From Actinomycetota bacterium (GTDB taxonomy: Bacteria > Cyanobacteriota > Vampirovibrionia > Obscuribacterales > Obscuribacteraceae): a DNA stretch of 16,516 bases. Made by a program: the position numbers and the translations under genes. The notes beneath the pieces were generated by a model. That model was given only the letters and a program-made list of their open reading frames with translations, was not told the DNA's origin and ran no database searches. The stretch spans positions 1-16,516 of the forward strand of contig CAJCIF010000356.1 in assembly GCA_903970355.1 (NCBI GenBank), read 5' to 3'. Of this stretch, positions 6,923 to 13,585 are shown one piece after another (within the stretch, counting starts at the first letter, position 1; every line of letters begins with the position of its first letter).

Positions 6923-7141
6923 CGTGACTAGCCAAATTCTTTTAGTTAGATCCGGTAGCGCTCAAGTTGTTCCCGGTATTTTCGGGACCGAAACTACCTT
7001 GTTATTACGGGGTGGATGTACGGGCCGGTCCGGTTGAGTTTGGGTTCCTCAGAACCTAAAACCGAATATCCATATGTTTAAAATGGCAGCGTGAAGTTGG
7101 AAAATCTGGGATTATGTAATGGAGTGATCAAGGAGTTTTGA
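6923..7141. other. Divergent intergenic region with nested inverted repeats
   Basis: About 219 bases without a gene, separating a minus-strand and a plus-strand gene. It holds TCCCG/CGGGA (6971-6975/6983-6987), GGACCG/CGGTCC (6985-6990/7026-7031), and a compound hairpin at 7031-7064. It also holds the Shine-Dalgarno AGGAG (7131-7135) of the next gene. I could not identify a convincing sigma-70 promoter on either strand, nor match a known riboswitch class. It may contain a structured leader RNA for the gene at 7142. Confidence 0.5.
7031..7064 (+). other. Compound hairpin, possible leader RNA element
   Basis: Outer stem CGGT/ACCG (7031-7034/7061-7064), a one-sided TGAG bulge (7035-7038), and an inner nine-pair stem TTTGGGTTC/GAACCTAAA (7039-7047/7052-7060, one G-U pair) closed by a four-base CTCA loop. 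No T-run follows, so a Rho-independent terminator is unlikely. It lies 77 bases before the start of the small membrane protein gene. Confidence 0.45.
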
Positions 7142-7486
7142 ATGCCTAACACTGGCCTAGTTCATGAGTCAAAAGCTTTTCTTTCTTCCTGGCTACGTAA
7201 CATGGAGCTTAAAAACGCCGGCGGTGACGAAGCAATGCTGCGAGAGATTGCCACTGTCAGCGATGAGTTCATATTGAAAAAATGGCTCTGGCGCGCCACT
7301 ATAGTCGGCGCTCCTGTTTTTTTCATCGCCATACCAATATTCCTCTGGGTGCTCGGCTTTATATTCACGCCGTTCATCATGGAGATATTTTGGTTTTTCG
7401 CCCAGTTTGGGATGTTTTTGGTTTGTATCGTCTTCGGTTGTGCCATGTACCTTACGGTAATTTCCAAGAAGAACGAACCAAAATAG
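7142..7486 (+). CDS. Small two-helix membrane protein of unknown function
   Basis: 114 residues. About 50 charged or polar N-terminal residues are followed by two hydrophobic helices (about 52-77 and 80-106) and a short basic tail ending SKKNEPK. The helix pair separated by a very short turn suggests a hairpin with both ends on the cytoplasmic side. I do not recognise a family. AGGAG at 7131-7135 with 6-base spacing gives a well-supported ATG start. The next gene begins 120 bases downstream on the same strand, so co-transcription is possible but not certain. Confidence 0.75.
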   Translation: MPNTGLVHESKAFLSSWLRNMELKNAGGDEAMLREIATVSDEFILKKWLWRATIVGAPVFFIAIPIFLWVLGFIFTPFIMEIFWFFAQFGMFLVCIVFGCAMYLTVISKKNEPK

Positions 7487-7517
7487 AGATTCTTAACGCA
7501 TGCCAATAGCTCAAAAT

Positions 7518-7541
7518 AACCAAATCCCCTTAAGTTTGGTT
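7518..7541 (+). terminator. Inverted repeat after the small membrane protein gene, weak terminator candidate
   Basis: AACCAAA (7518-7524) and TTTGGTT (7535-7541) pair perfectly around a ten-base loop, 32 bases after the stop at 7486. The stem has only two G-C pairs and no T-run follows, so this is a weak terminator candidate or a chance palindrome. The right arm also resembles a -35 box, with TACAGT at 7558-7563 as a weak -10 for the next gene. Confidence 0.25.
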
Positions 7542-7606
7542 CTAATGGGTAGTAAATTACAGTAAAAACGGGCATAAAGTTCTCTGGCGCGGGGAAGGTT
7601 TTGGTA

Positions 7607-10600
7607 GTGGAAACCGAAGAAAAAGACACGAGTGCGGATAATCCGAGCGACGATTCAGCCCTCACTCGAAAAAAACAACACGGATTTGACGCGTTGCGGC
7701 GGATGAAGGCCGCAATAAGTGGTGATTATCCTGCTGTCAAGCGAAACGGCAAAGAGGCCGAGAAAGAAACTGCCAAGGAAATTGACAAAGAAGTAACCAA
7801 AGAAGCGCCTAAAGATACAGCTCCTAAAGAACTCACTAAAGAAGCGCCCAAAGAAATAGCTGAGAAAGAAGCGCCCAAAGAAGTAGCTGCGAAAGAAATA
7901 GCCAAAGAAGCGCCTAAAGAACCGCCTAAAGAAGCGCCTAAAGAAGCGCCCAAAGAAGTAGCAGCGAAAGAAATAGCCAAAGAAGCCGTTAAAGAAGTAC
8001 CCAAAGAAACTGCGCAAGAGTCCGTCAAGCAGCCCAACGAAGAATCGCCTGCTTCCAAAGAAGTCGCGATTCCTGCGTCTGATAAAGTCAATGAAAAACC
8101 TAGCTTGGCTAAAGCCAGCGCCGCAGACGAACCAAACCCTTTTCAAATACTGAAAACGACGGCATCGGGGGAATTTAAACCGATAACCGTGCCTTCTCCA
8201 GAAACCGTTCGAATGGTTCAAGAGGAAGAGATACCTCTCGTATGGGCGGATAAGAAGGAATTTCGAGAGGGAGCTAAACGTCACTCGGAAGAAGAAACCG
8301 CAAAAACCGAAGCTGACCAATCAGCCAAGAACGAAGAAGAAACGAAAGTTGAACAGGCGGAGCCACAAGTTTCAGTGAAATCTGCTATTCCTGCCGCTCC
8401 TTCCAGAACAGACTTGCCTAAGTTGGGTCTGCCTCGACCAGGCTCTTTGGGACCAAAAGGCACAGTCGGTGACAAGAAAATCGCTCCAATAAACGCGAAA
8501 GGTTTACCGGCGCCGTCTCAATTGTCTCAGTCAACAACTGGCCCCAGACCTACAGCATCAGGTGACAATAAGCGAGTTGACCTGCCTAAATCTCAGAAAA
8601 ATACAGCCGAATTCAAGAAATTGGAAATGCCAGAGTTTGGCTTTTCCAATGGTCGCCCAGTGGGCAGCCGGCCCCCATCATCTTTCGACAAACTAAAACA
8701 AGGCTGGGCCGATGCTTCCGTGAAAAACACCGCTGTTGAATCAAACTCGAAGCTACCAGCAAGTCCTGAAAATAAAAATGAATCAAGTCCGAAATCTGAA
8801 AAAGTGCCACCAAAGTTGGTGCCACCCACTAGCGAAATTTCGCTCGAAAATCATACGCTAGATAAGCACTCTATGAAAGCTACCAAGCATTCTCTGGCAG
8901 CGCTTTCAAATTGGGAAACGAAGAGCGAGATGGAAGCAGTACCTCTTCATCAGATTAAAAAGAAGGTTTTGGATCGACAGACGCAGAAAGTTGTTGGGGC
9001 AGCCGTTGGAATTATCATAATCGTCGTTGGATTTATTTATTTCCTTTCTGAAAACGATAAGACAACTGCATTTAGTAGCGTTACCACGCACCTCAAAGCA
9101 AAAAGGTCTAAAGAAGCTCTCGAAGCTGCAAATGCGGCTATCACTAAATATGGTGACAAGATTCCTCAACTCTATGCATTGCGTGCGGAAGCCGAAGAAG
9201 ACTTAGGAGATTATTCGAAAGCTGTACAGGACTACACAAAAGCCTTAGCGTCTGAACCAAGCAATTTCGATTATTTATCGAAAAGAGCAAACCTTTACAT
9301 GGAGCTCAAACAAGAAAGATCTGCAGTTGCTGATTTCACAACTGTTTTGCAAAACGCTAAATACCATACTGTGGCGAATCTCGATAAGAGAGCAAAAGCG
9401 TTTATAAATCTAGGCGAATTTACCCAAGCGGACGCAGATATTCAAGCCGCACTGAAACTAGATCCTAAGAGTACGGCGCCGAAACACACATTGGCGTTGC
9501 TTCAAACTCAACAAACCAAATATCAGGATTCCATACAAACATGCAACGAACTCCTCAAGAAAAACGCGAAAGATTATGACGCGCTGTCTATACGTGGATT
9601 CAACTGGCTGAAACTTGGTCAATTAGCAAAAGCAAAAGCTGATCTTAAAAAGTCGCTTTCCATCAAAGAAACAGCATCAGCTCTTGAGCGTTCCGCTATG
9701 GTGGCAAAAGCTGAAAAGGATAATAATGCGGCAGCAGCATTCTTGTTAAAAGCGCTTACTCTTAATCCTAACGATCCTGGATTGAAAGTTCAACGGGCTG
9801 ATAGCCTGGTGTCAACCAAGCGATATCCGGAAGCATTGGCCGAATACAATGACCTTATTGCTCTCGGTCTCGGCTCCTCCATGAAAGGTCTTTACGGGAA
9901 AAAGGCAAATCTGGAAAAGGAACTAGGAAAAAATAGAGAAGCCGTTGAAGATTATTCAAAAGCAATCGAACAGAATCCTGACGATTTGTCTCTTCGAGCA
10001 GGGCGCGCAGAATGTTCCGATAAAGCCGGAATGATGAGTGCCGCAATTGAAGACTACAATTACTTGATTGCCCATGAACCGTGCTTTACGCTTTATGTGA
10101 AAAGAGGCGTCAATTATTCGAAACTGAAGCAGCGACGCTCGGCCGAAGACGATTTTGATAAGGCACTAGCCATGAATCCCAAGTGCAAAGAAGTCTACTC
10201 GGCGCGTGGGGCTATGTATCTAGCAGATTCCAACTATGATGCGGCGCGCATCAATTTTACAAATGCTTTGAAGTTAGATCCTAATGATGCTCAGGCCAAA
10301 GCCATGATTAAGAAGTATGGGGCTATGAAGCGCAGCATCTCGTTGGCACCAACATCATCGTCATCTGGAGGTTCTAGTTCCGGTGACATGGTTCTGCCTG
10401 ATCCTGCAAGCATAACGGATGTTCAAAGGCTTCTAGCTACCGGAGAAATACTTGTAAAATCAAGCCACTTGGATGATGCAATTCGCTTTTACGCCCAGGC
10501 CGTGAAACTTGCTCCAAACAACGTGCAAGCCAGGCGTTATCTTGCTTATGCCTATTACGCACAGGGACAGTATGGTGCCGCCGCAGATCAATTTGAAGCG

Positions 10601-10762
10601 CTAAAAATTCTTGGTTCCGTGTCGCATGCTGATGAAGAGAAATATGCAGACGCAATGAAGATGAAAGATCATTCTTCGGCACATTCGAATAATCAAACAC
10701 CAGCCCAAAAGCCACCAGAAGAACATAAGGAAATGCTTCAAAAAGGGGCGTTACAAGGTTGA
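7607..10762 (+). CDS. Large single-pass TPR protein with Lys/Glu/Ala/Pro repeat region
   Basis: About 1051 residues. The GTG at 7607 is chosen over the TTG at 7601 because GGAAGG (7593-7598) is 8 bases from GTG but only 2 from TTG. Residues about 45-150 are low-complexity KEAPKE/KEVAAKEIAKEA repeats; about 150-450 is charged, Pro/Ser-rich and probably disordered. A single hydrophobic segment at about 461-480 (VGIIIIVVGFIYF) follows a lysine-rich flank, predicting a cytoplasmic N-terminus and an extracytoplasmic C-terminus. Residues about 490-905 contain roughly eleven TPR-type helix pairs (for example RAEAEEDLGDYSKAV and RGAMYLADSNYDAA), then a Ser/Gly linker and at least one more TPR pair (about 925-1004). 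TPRs scaffold protein complexes; the partner is unknown, though the HTTM pair starts at the very next base and is a natural candidate (inference). Confidence 0.85.
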   Translation: METEEKDTSADNPSDDSALTRKKQHGFDALRRMKAAISGDYPAVKRNGKEAEKETAKEIDKEVTKEAPKDTAPKELTKEAPKEIAEKEAPKEVAAKEIAKEAPKEPPKEAPKEAPKEVAAKEIAKEAVKEVPKETAQESVKQPNEESPASKEVAIPASDKVNEKPSLAKASAADEPNPFQILKTTASGEFKPITVPSPETVRMVQEEEIPLVWADKKEFREGAKRHSEEETAKTEADQSAKNEEETKVEQAEPQVSVKSAIPAAPSRTDLPKLGLPRPGSLGPKGTVGDKKIAPINAKGLPAPSQLSQSTTGPRPTASGDNKRVDLPKSQKNTAEFKKLEMPEFGFSNGRPVGSRPPSSFDKLKQGWADASVKNTAVESNSKLPASPENKNESSPKSEKVPPKLVPPTSEISLENHTLDKHSMKATKHSLAALSNWETKSEMEAVPLHQIKKKVLDRQTQKVVGAAVGIIIIVVGFIYFLSENDKTTAFSSVTTHLKAKRSKEALEAANAAITKYGDKIPQLYALRAEAEEDLGDYSKAVQDYTKALASEPSNFDYLSKRANLYMELKQERSAVADFTTVLQNAKYHTVANLDKRAKAFINLGEFTQADADIQAALKLDPKSTAPKHTLALLQTQQTKYQDSIQTCNELLKKNAKDYDALSIRGFNWLKLGQLAKAKADLKKSLSIKETASALERSAMVAKAEKDNNAAAAFLLKALTLNPNDPGLKVQRADSLVSTKRYPEALAEYNDLIALGLGSSMKGLYGKKANLEKELGKNREAVEDYSKAIEQNPDDLSLRAGRAECSDKAGMMSAAIEDYNYLIAHEPCFTLYVKRGVNYSKLKQRRSAEDDFDKALAMNPKCKEVYSARGAMYLADSNYDAARINFTNALKLDPNDAQAKAMIKKYGAMKRSISLAPTSSSSGGSSSGDMVLPDPASITDVQRLLATGEILVKSSHLDDAIRFYAQAVKLAPNNVQARRYLAYAYYAQGQYGAAADQFEALKILGSVSHADEEKYADAMKMKDHSSAHSNNQTPAQKPPEEHKEMLQKGALQG
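7741..8060 (+). repeat. Lys-Glu-Ala-Pro coding repeats including a 75-bp-period duplication
   Basis: Low-complexity region made of variants of the codon string for KEAPKE. Within it, 7865-7911 and 7940-7986 are 47-base copies differing at one base (T at 7888, A at 7963), offset by exactly 75 bases (25 codons), so the frame is kept. The product is highly charged and proline-containing, like the linker regions of TonB and TolA. Confidence 0.85.
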
Positions 10763-11302
10763 ATGTTGCAGCTTCACTGCTTGATCCAATCAATCCTATC
10801 AATCATTTCTGTTTCGTATTTTCTAATTGTGGCGTTATGGCTTTTGCCACAAAACGTGGTCATTGATCAGCTTTTAGCGCCAGTCAGACCGTTTTTCTTT
10901 TTCTTTCACCTGGATCAGAGGTGGGCATTCTATGCGCATTTCGACCGCAAAACAAATTGCCATTACAGTGGTGAACTAACATTTGATGACGGCACGGTAA
11001 TGATTGTTGAGCCACCGCGTCTGGATAAATTAAGTTATTTCGAAGGCATTAGGAAGGAAAAAAGCATAGTCTTGTTCACTTATTACCTTGGTAACCAATG
11101 GGATTATCATGATTGTGCAAAGTACCTCACCAGACCTTTTGAAAATTCGTTGAATCCGCCCAAATACCTATCTTTGAACAAATTCTGGTCTGATATTCCA
11201 GTGCCTGGATCGAATTCACTTTATTCAAGAGAGCATCCGCCCCCTCATGATCAAATGACTCACCTCTTTACTTATGATCTAAAGAAAGCGAGTGAAAAGT
11301 GA
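10763..11302 (+). CDS. Membrane-anchored partner protein of the HTTM protein
   Basis: 179 residues. One N-terminal hydrophobic segment (about 8-29) is followed by a soluble part beginning with an aromatic-rich stretch (PFFFFFHLDQRWAFYAHF) and then beta-rich sequence. Small proteins of this shape, with an F-x-L-x-Q-x-W-x-F motif just after a membrane anchor, are commonly found next to bacterial HTTM proteins; the DUF5819-type companion is the closest family I can recall, offered tentatively. The ATG directly follows the TGA of the TPR gene with no gap, with AAGG at 10755-10758. Its stop overlaps the HTTM start by 4 bases (GTGA). Both junctions indicate one transcript with coupled translation. 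Function unknown. Confidence 0.7.
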   Translation: MLQLHCLIQSILSIISVSYFLIVALWLLPQNVVIDQLLAPVRPFFFFFHLDQRWAFYAHFDRKTNCHYSGELTFDDGTVMIVEPPRLDKLSYFEGIRKEKSIVLFTYYLGNQWDYHDCAKYLTRPFENSLNPPKYLSLNKFWSDIPVPGSNSLYSREHPPPHDQMTHLFTYDLKKASEK

Positions 11303-12228
11303 AATCGATTTGGCTGAATTGGGTGAACTTTTGGTTTCGGCCTATATCACCTGCTTCAATCGGCGTTTATAGAATATTGATTGCGCTTTTTTTGCTGCAG
11401 ACCTTTATTTTTCAAATTGGAGGCGATTTCCTTTCTTGGTTCGGAAAGGATTCCTTTATAAGCATAGAAAATTTGAAGCATACCTTTTGGCAAGATAGAC
11501 CGCGTTTGGATATCATGCTCCTTTTCTATCAGCAAGATTGGGCTATGAAAGCCTACTTTTACTCTTTGATAGGCGCTAGTCTCTGCTTGTTAATCGGTTT
11601 TGCAACCAGATTTTCAGCCGGCTATTTGTGTCTTGGTTTAATCAGTATGCAGAATCATTGTGCAGCTTATGCAAATGGTGGCGACAATCTTATGCACTTC
11701 GCTACTTTGTTTCTCACCTTCTCTGCTGCCGGCGATTACTTAGCAGTTGACCAAATAATTCAAATAAAGAAGAATCAGGATAGTGAAACTATTGGCATGG
11801 ATACTTGGGCTCAGCGCATGTTGCAGTTGCAGTTGGCGGTCGTTTATGCAAACAGCTTCTTCTCAAAGATGATCTCGCCAACCTGGTATGACGGTTCTGC
11901 CGTTTATTACACAATGCATTATGAGGAGCTTTACCATCTTCCTGCTTTTGGTATTTTCGACAACATACTGATTTGTCGTATCCTTGGCTGGTTGACTCTC
12001 TTAATTGAAGGTTCGATGTTTAGCTTGGTTTGGATTCCCAGGCTTCGCTACTATGTTTTAGGTGCTGCCGTCTTGCTTCATTTAGGTATGAACTTTACTC
12101 TCAACCTACCGGTTTTCGAATTTGTCTTTATTGCCAGTCTAATTGTTTTTGTACCAGGTGAAGTTACAGACGGAATCGTACGAAGATTCGCTAAGATTCT
12201 AAGGACGCCCTTTTTGAAGAGCACCTAA
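11299..12228 (+). CDS. HTTM-domain integral membrane protein (gamma-carboxylase-like)
   Basis: 309 residues, dominated by hydrophobic helices. It has the HTTM (horizontally transferred transmembrane) layout shared with the membrane part of vitamin K-dependent gamma-carboxylase. Seen: PASIGVYRILIALFLL at the start, a FATRFSAGYLCLGL helix, then NGGDNLMHFATLFLTFS, the conserved central QRMLQLQLAVVYANSFFSKM...TWYDGSAVYY, and an IEGSMFSLVWIPRLRY helix. No C-terminal extension of the eukaryotic carboxylase is present, so carboxylation activity cannot be assumed; most bacterial HTTM proteins are uncharacterised. The GTG start at 11299 overlaps the preceding stop, with only a weak Shine-Dalgarno, consistent with translational coupling. 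The 3' end overlaps the convergent TPR-like gene by 30 bp. Confidence 0.88.
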   Translation: MKSIWLNWVNFWFRPISPASIGVYRILIALFLLQTFIFQIGGDFLSWFGKDSFISIENLKHTFWQDRPRLDIMLLFYQQDWAMKAYFYSLIGASLCLLIGFATRFSAGYLCLGLISMQNHCAAYANGGDNLMHFATLFLTFSAAGDYLAVDQIIQIKKNQDSETIGMDTWAQRMLQLQLAVVYANSFFSKMISPTWYDGSAVYYTMHYEELYHLPAFGIFDNILICRILGWLTLLIEGSMFSLVWIPRLRYYVLGAAVLLHLGMNFTLNLPVFEFVFIASLIVFVPGEVTDGIVRRFAKILRTPFLKST

Positions 12229-12804
12229 ATCGCCTTCGATCAAAGCTTGATTGTGCAAAGCAATTGCTACATCCACTTTTGATTTCTCGCCGCCTTCGGC
12301 AAAACTTTGGCCTGCATCGGTTACGAGCTGCAAAGCCTTTAATAGGTTCTCTCGGTTGGTTGGTTTGAATTCACCGTAATAAGACGACAAGTAATAAGCA
12401 ACGGCCAAGTTATTTTTGTCTTGCGCCACCAGTTGTCTATTTTGCCCGGCCGACATATCTATATTGAGAGCTTCTTGAGAAGCTGCAACGGCATCCTTTG
12501 CCCAACCAAAATCTAAATATAGGATCGATAGCTTTGCTGCATATCGGCCCGCTTCCCTCTGTGAACTTGGTTGATTAGCCGATTTCGCCTGTTCGAGTAA
12601 TCTTTTAGTTAAATCGATAGCCTCGAAAATGTTGCCGTTTAACCAAAATTTGTCTACTTGAAGTTGACTCGGTTCAAATCTAGTTTCGTAGGGCTGAGCA
12701 GTTTTGATTTGCGAGAAGCCTGCATAAGATCCAATGCTGGCCACTGTTCCAAGGACGAAGAGTAGCCCAAGTTGCAAAAAATCCCAACTTTTAATTGAGC
12801 GCAT
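12199..12804 (-). CDS. Anchored helical-repeat (TPR-like) protein
   Basis: 201 residues. An N-terminal hydrophobic segment (about 9-28) works as a signal anchor or uncleaved signal peptide; there is no lipobox cysteine. The rest is helical with loose TPR-like pairs (DKFWLNGNIFEAIDLTKRLLEQA; AGRYAAKLSILYLDFGWAKDAVAASQEAL; DKNNLAVAYYLSSYYGEF) and short of a full TPR array. The ATG at 12804 has GGAG (12812-12815) with 7-base spacing. It probably sits on the outer face of the inner membrane. Its last ten codons overlap the end of the HTTM gene on the opposite strand. No specific family recognised. Confidence 0.7.
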   Translation of the reverse strand: MRSIKSWDFLQLGLLFVLGTVASIGSYAGFSQIKTAQPYETRFEPSQLQVDKFWLNGNIFEAIDLTKRLLEQAKSANQPSSQREAGRYAAKLSILYLDFGWAKDAVAASQEALNIDMSAGQNRQLVAQDKNNLAVAYYLSSYYGEFKPTNRENLLKALQLVTDAGQSFAEGGEKSKVDVAIALHNQALIEGDLGALQKGRP

Positions 12805-12870
12805 TCGGTAGCTCCGAAACTAAACTATCTTTCCCGATCTTCACTTTCACTTCACGCTGCCATTGTTTAC

Positions 12871-12900
12871 TTGAGATAAGGGAAGCTCTATTTCTATCAG
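12871..12900 (+). promoter_or_regulatory. Possible promoter of the tad-type operon
   Basis: TTGAGA (12871-12876) and TATCAG (12895-12900) with an 18-base spacer form a modest sigma-70 match. A better -10, TATAAA (12920-12925), lacks a recognisable -35. Upstream, TTCAC occurs three times almost in tandem (12840-12844, 12846-12850, 12851-12855), which could be a regulator site. All of this is weak. Confidence 0.3.
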
Positions 12901-12939
12901 GTTTTTTCTTGTCCAAGGGTATAAAGGTCTAGGTACTGC

Positions 12940-13536
12940 GTGAAAAATTCGTTCGTACCTGTAGTTACTAGCAAATCTCTCAAATCATCGAAGGTTATGA
13001 AGATGCCTGTGCAATTTAGACTAAGAAAAACCCGTGGTACTGGACAAGTGCTCGCCGAATTACCGGTGATGCTCATTGTCCTTCTTTTTGGATTTACTAT
13101 TCCATTGATTGTCTTCGCAACTCTTGGTTATCGTGCCGTTTTGCTCTGGTCAGCGACGCGAGCCGCGTGCCAAGTTGCCGCAAAGAATTCCAATTATACT
13201 TCCGCTAGCAGTGCAGCAACAGCTGCGCTAGCGACTCAAACAAACGCAAACACCAACATCGTTATCAACTCTTCAACGGTATATACAGTGGTTGAGCCAG
13301 TGAACAGTTCTGGCACATTTTTTGCCTATCCAAGAGCCCTGGCATCGGGTGACACAGGTTATCCGATTAGTTCTACCAATTACGTTTACTTCGTTAGATT
13401 ATCGGTAACCGGTACAATTCAGCCCCTTTTCCAGGATTCCATTTTGATCTCAGGTGTCCCTGGATTAACCGCGGGCATACCGTTAACTATTGCCTCGGAA
13501 AACTTTCTTGAAAGCCCTAATGGTTGGGGTCCTTAA
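12940..13536 (+). CDS. TadE-like pseudopilin
   Basis: 198 residues from the GTG at 12940. After a basic leader, TRGTG/QVLAELPVMLIVLLF places Glu40 at +5 of a predicted prepilin-peptidase site (Gly35/Gln36), followed by one hydrophobic helix (about 41-63) and SATRAACQVAA, as in TadE-type minor pilins of Tad (Flp) pilus systems. The remainder (about 80-198) is Ser/Thr/Asn-rich, beta-like and exported. The start is uncertain: GTG 12940 (AGGT 5 bases upstream), ATG 12997, or ATG 13003 (AAGG 8 bases upstream), the last giving a compact 14-residue leader similar to that of the third gene in this cluster. A TadG-like gene follows 49 bases downstream. No Tad ATPase, platform protein or secretin lies in the window. 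Confidence 0.75.
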   Translation: MKNSFVPVVTSKSLKSSKVMKMPVQFRLRKTRGTGQVLAELPVMLIVLLFGFTIPLIVFATLGYRAVLLWSATRAACQVAAKNSNYTSASSAATAALATQTNANTNIVINSSTVYTVVEPVNSSGTFFAYPRALASGDTGYPISSTNYVYFVRLSVTGTIQPLFQDSILISGVPGLTAGIPLTIASENFLESPNGWGP

Positions 13537-13585
13537 AACATCTCTCTCTCTCATTCGCTTGTCTCCTACCGGAGGATAAAAAAAC

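Noticed and set aside
7741..8060. Regular short repeats, considered as a CRISPR array
   Set aside because: Repeats are in-frame codon variants within a long gene, with no unique spacers of constant length.
7655..8320. Minus-strand open frame of 221 codons rich in Phe and Arg
   Set aside because: It is the reverse complement of the KEAPKE repeat region (Lys/Glu codons read as Phe/Phe-Arg). It has no plausible domain and is a shadow of the TPR gene.
13552..13575. Hairpin CTCC/GGAG that could hide the TadG Shine-Dalgarno
   Set aside because: Only four pairs with a four-base loop; too weak to claim a translational switch.
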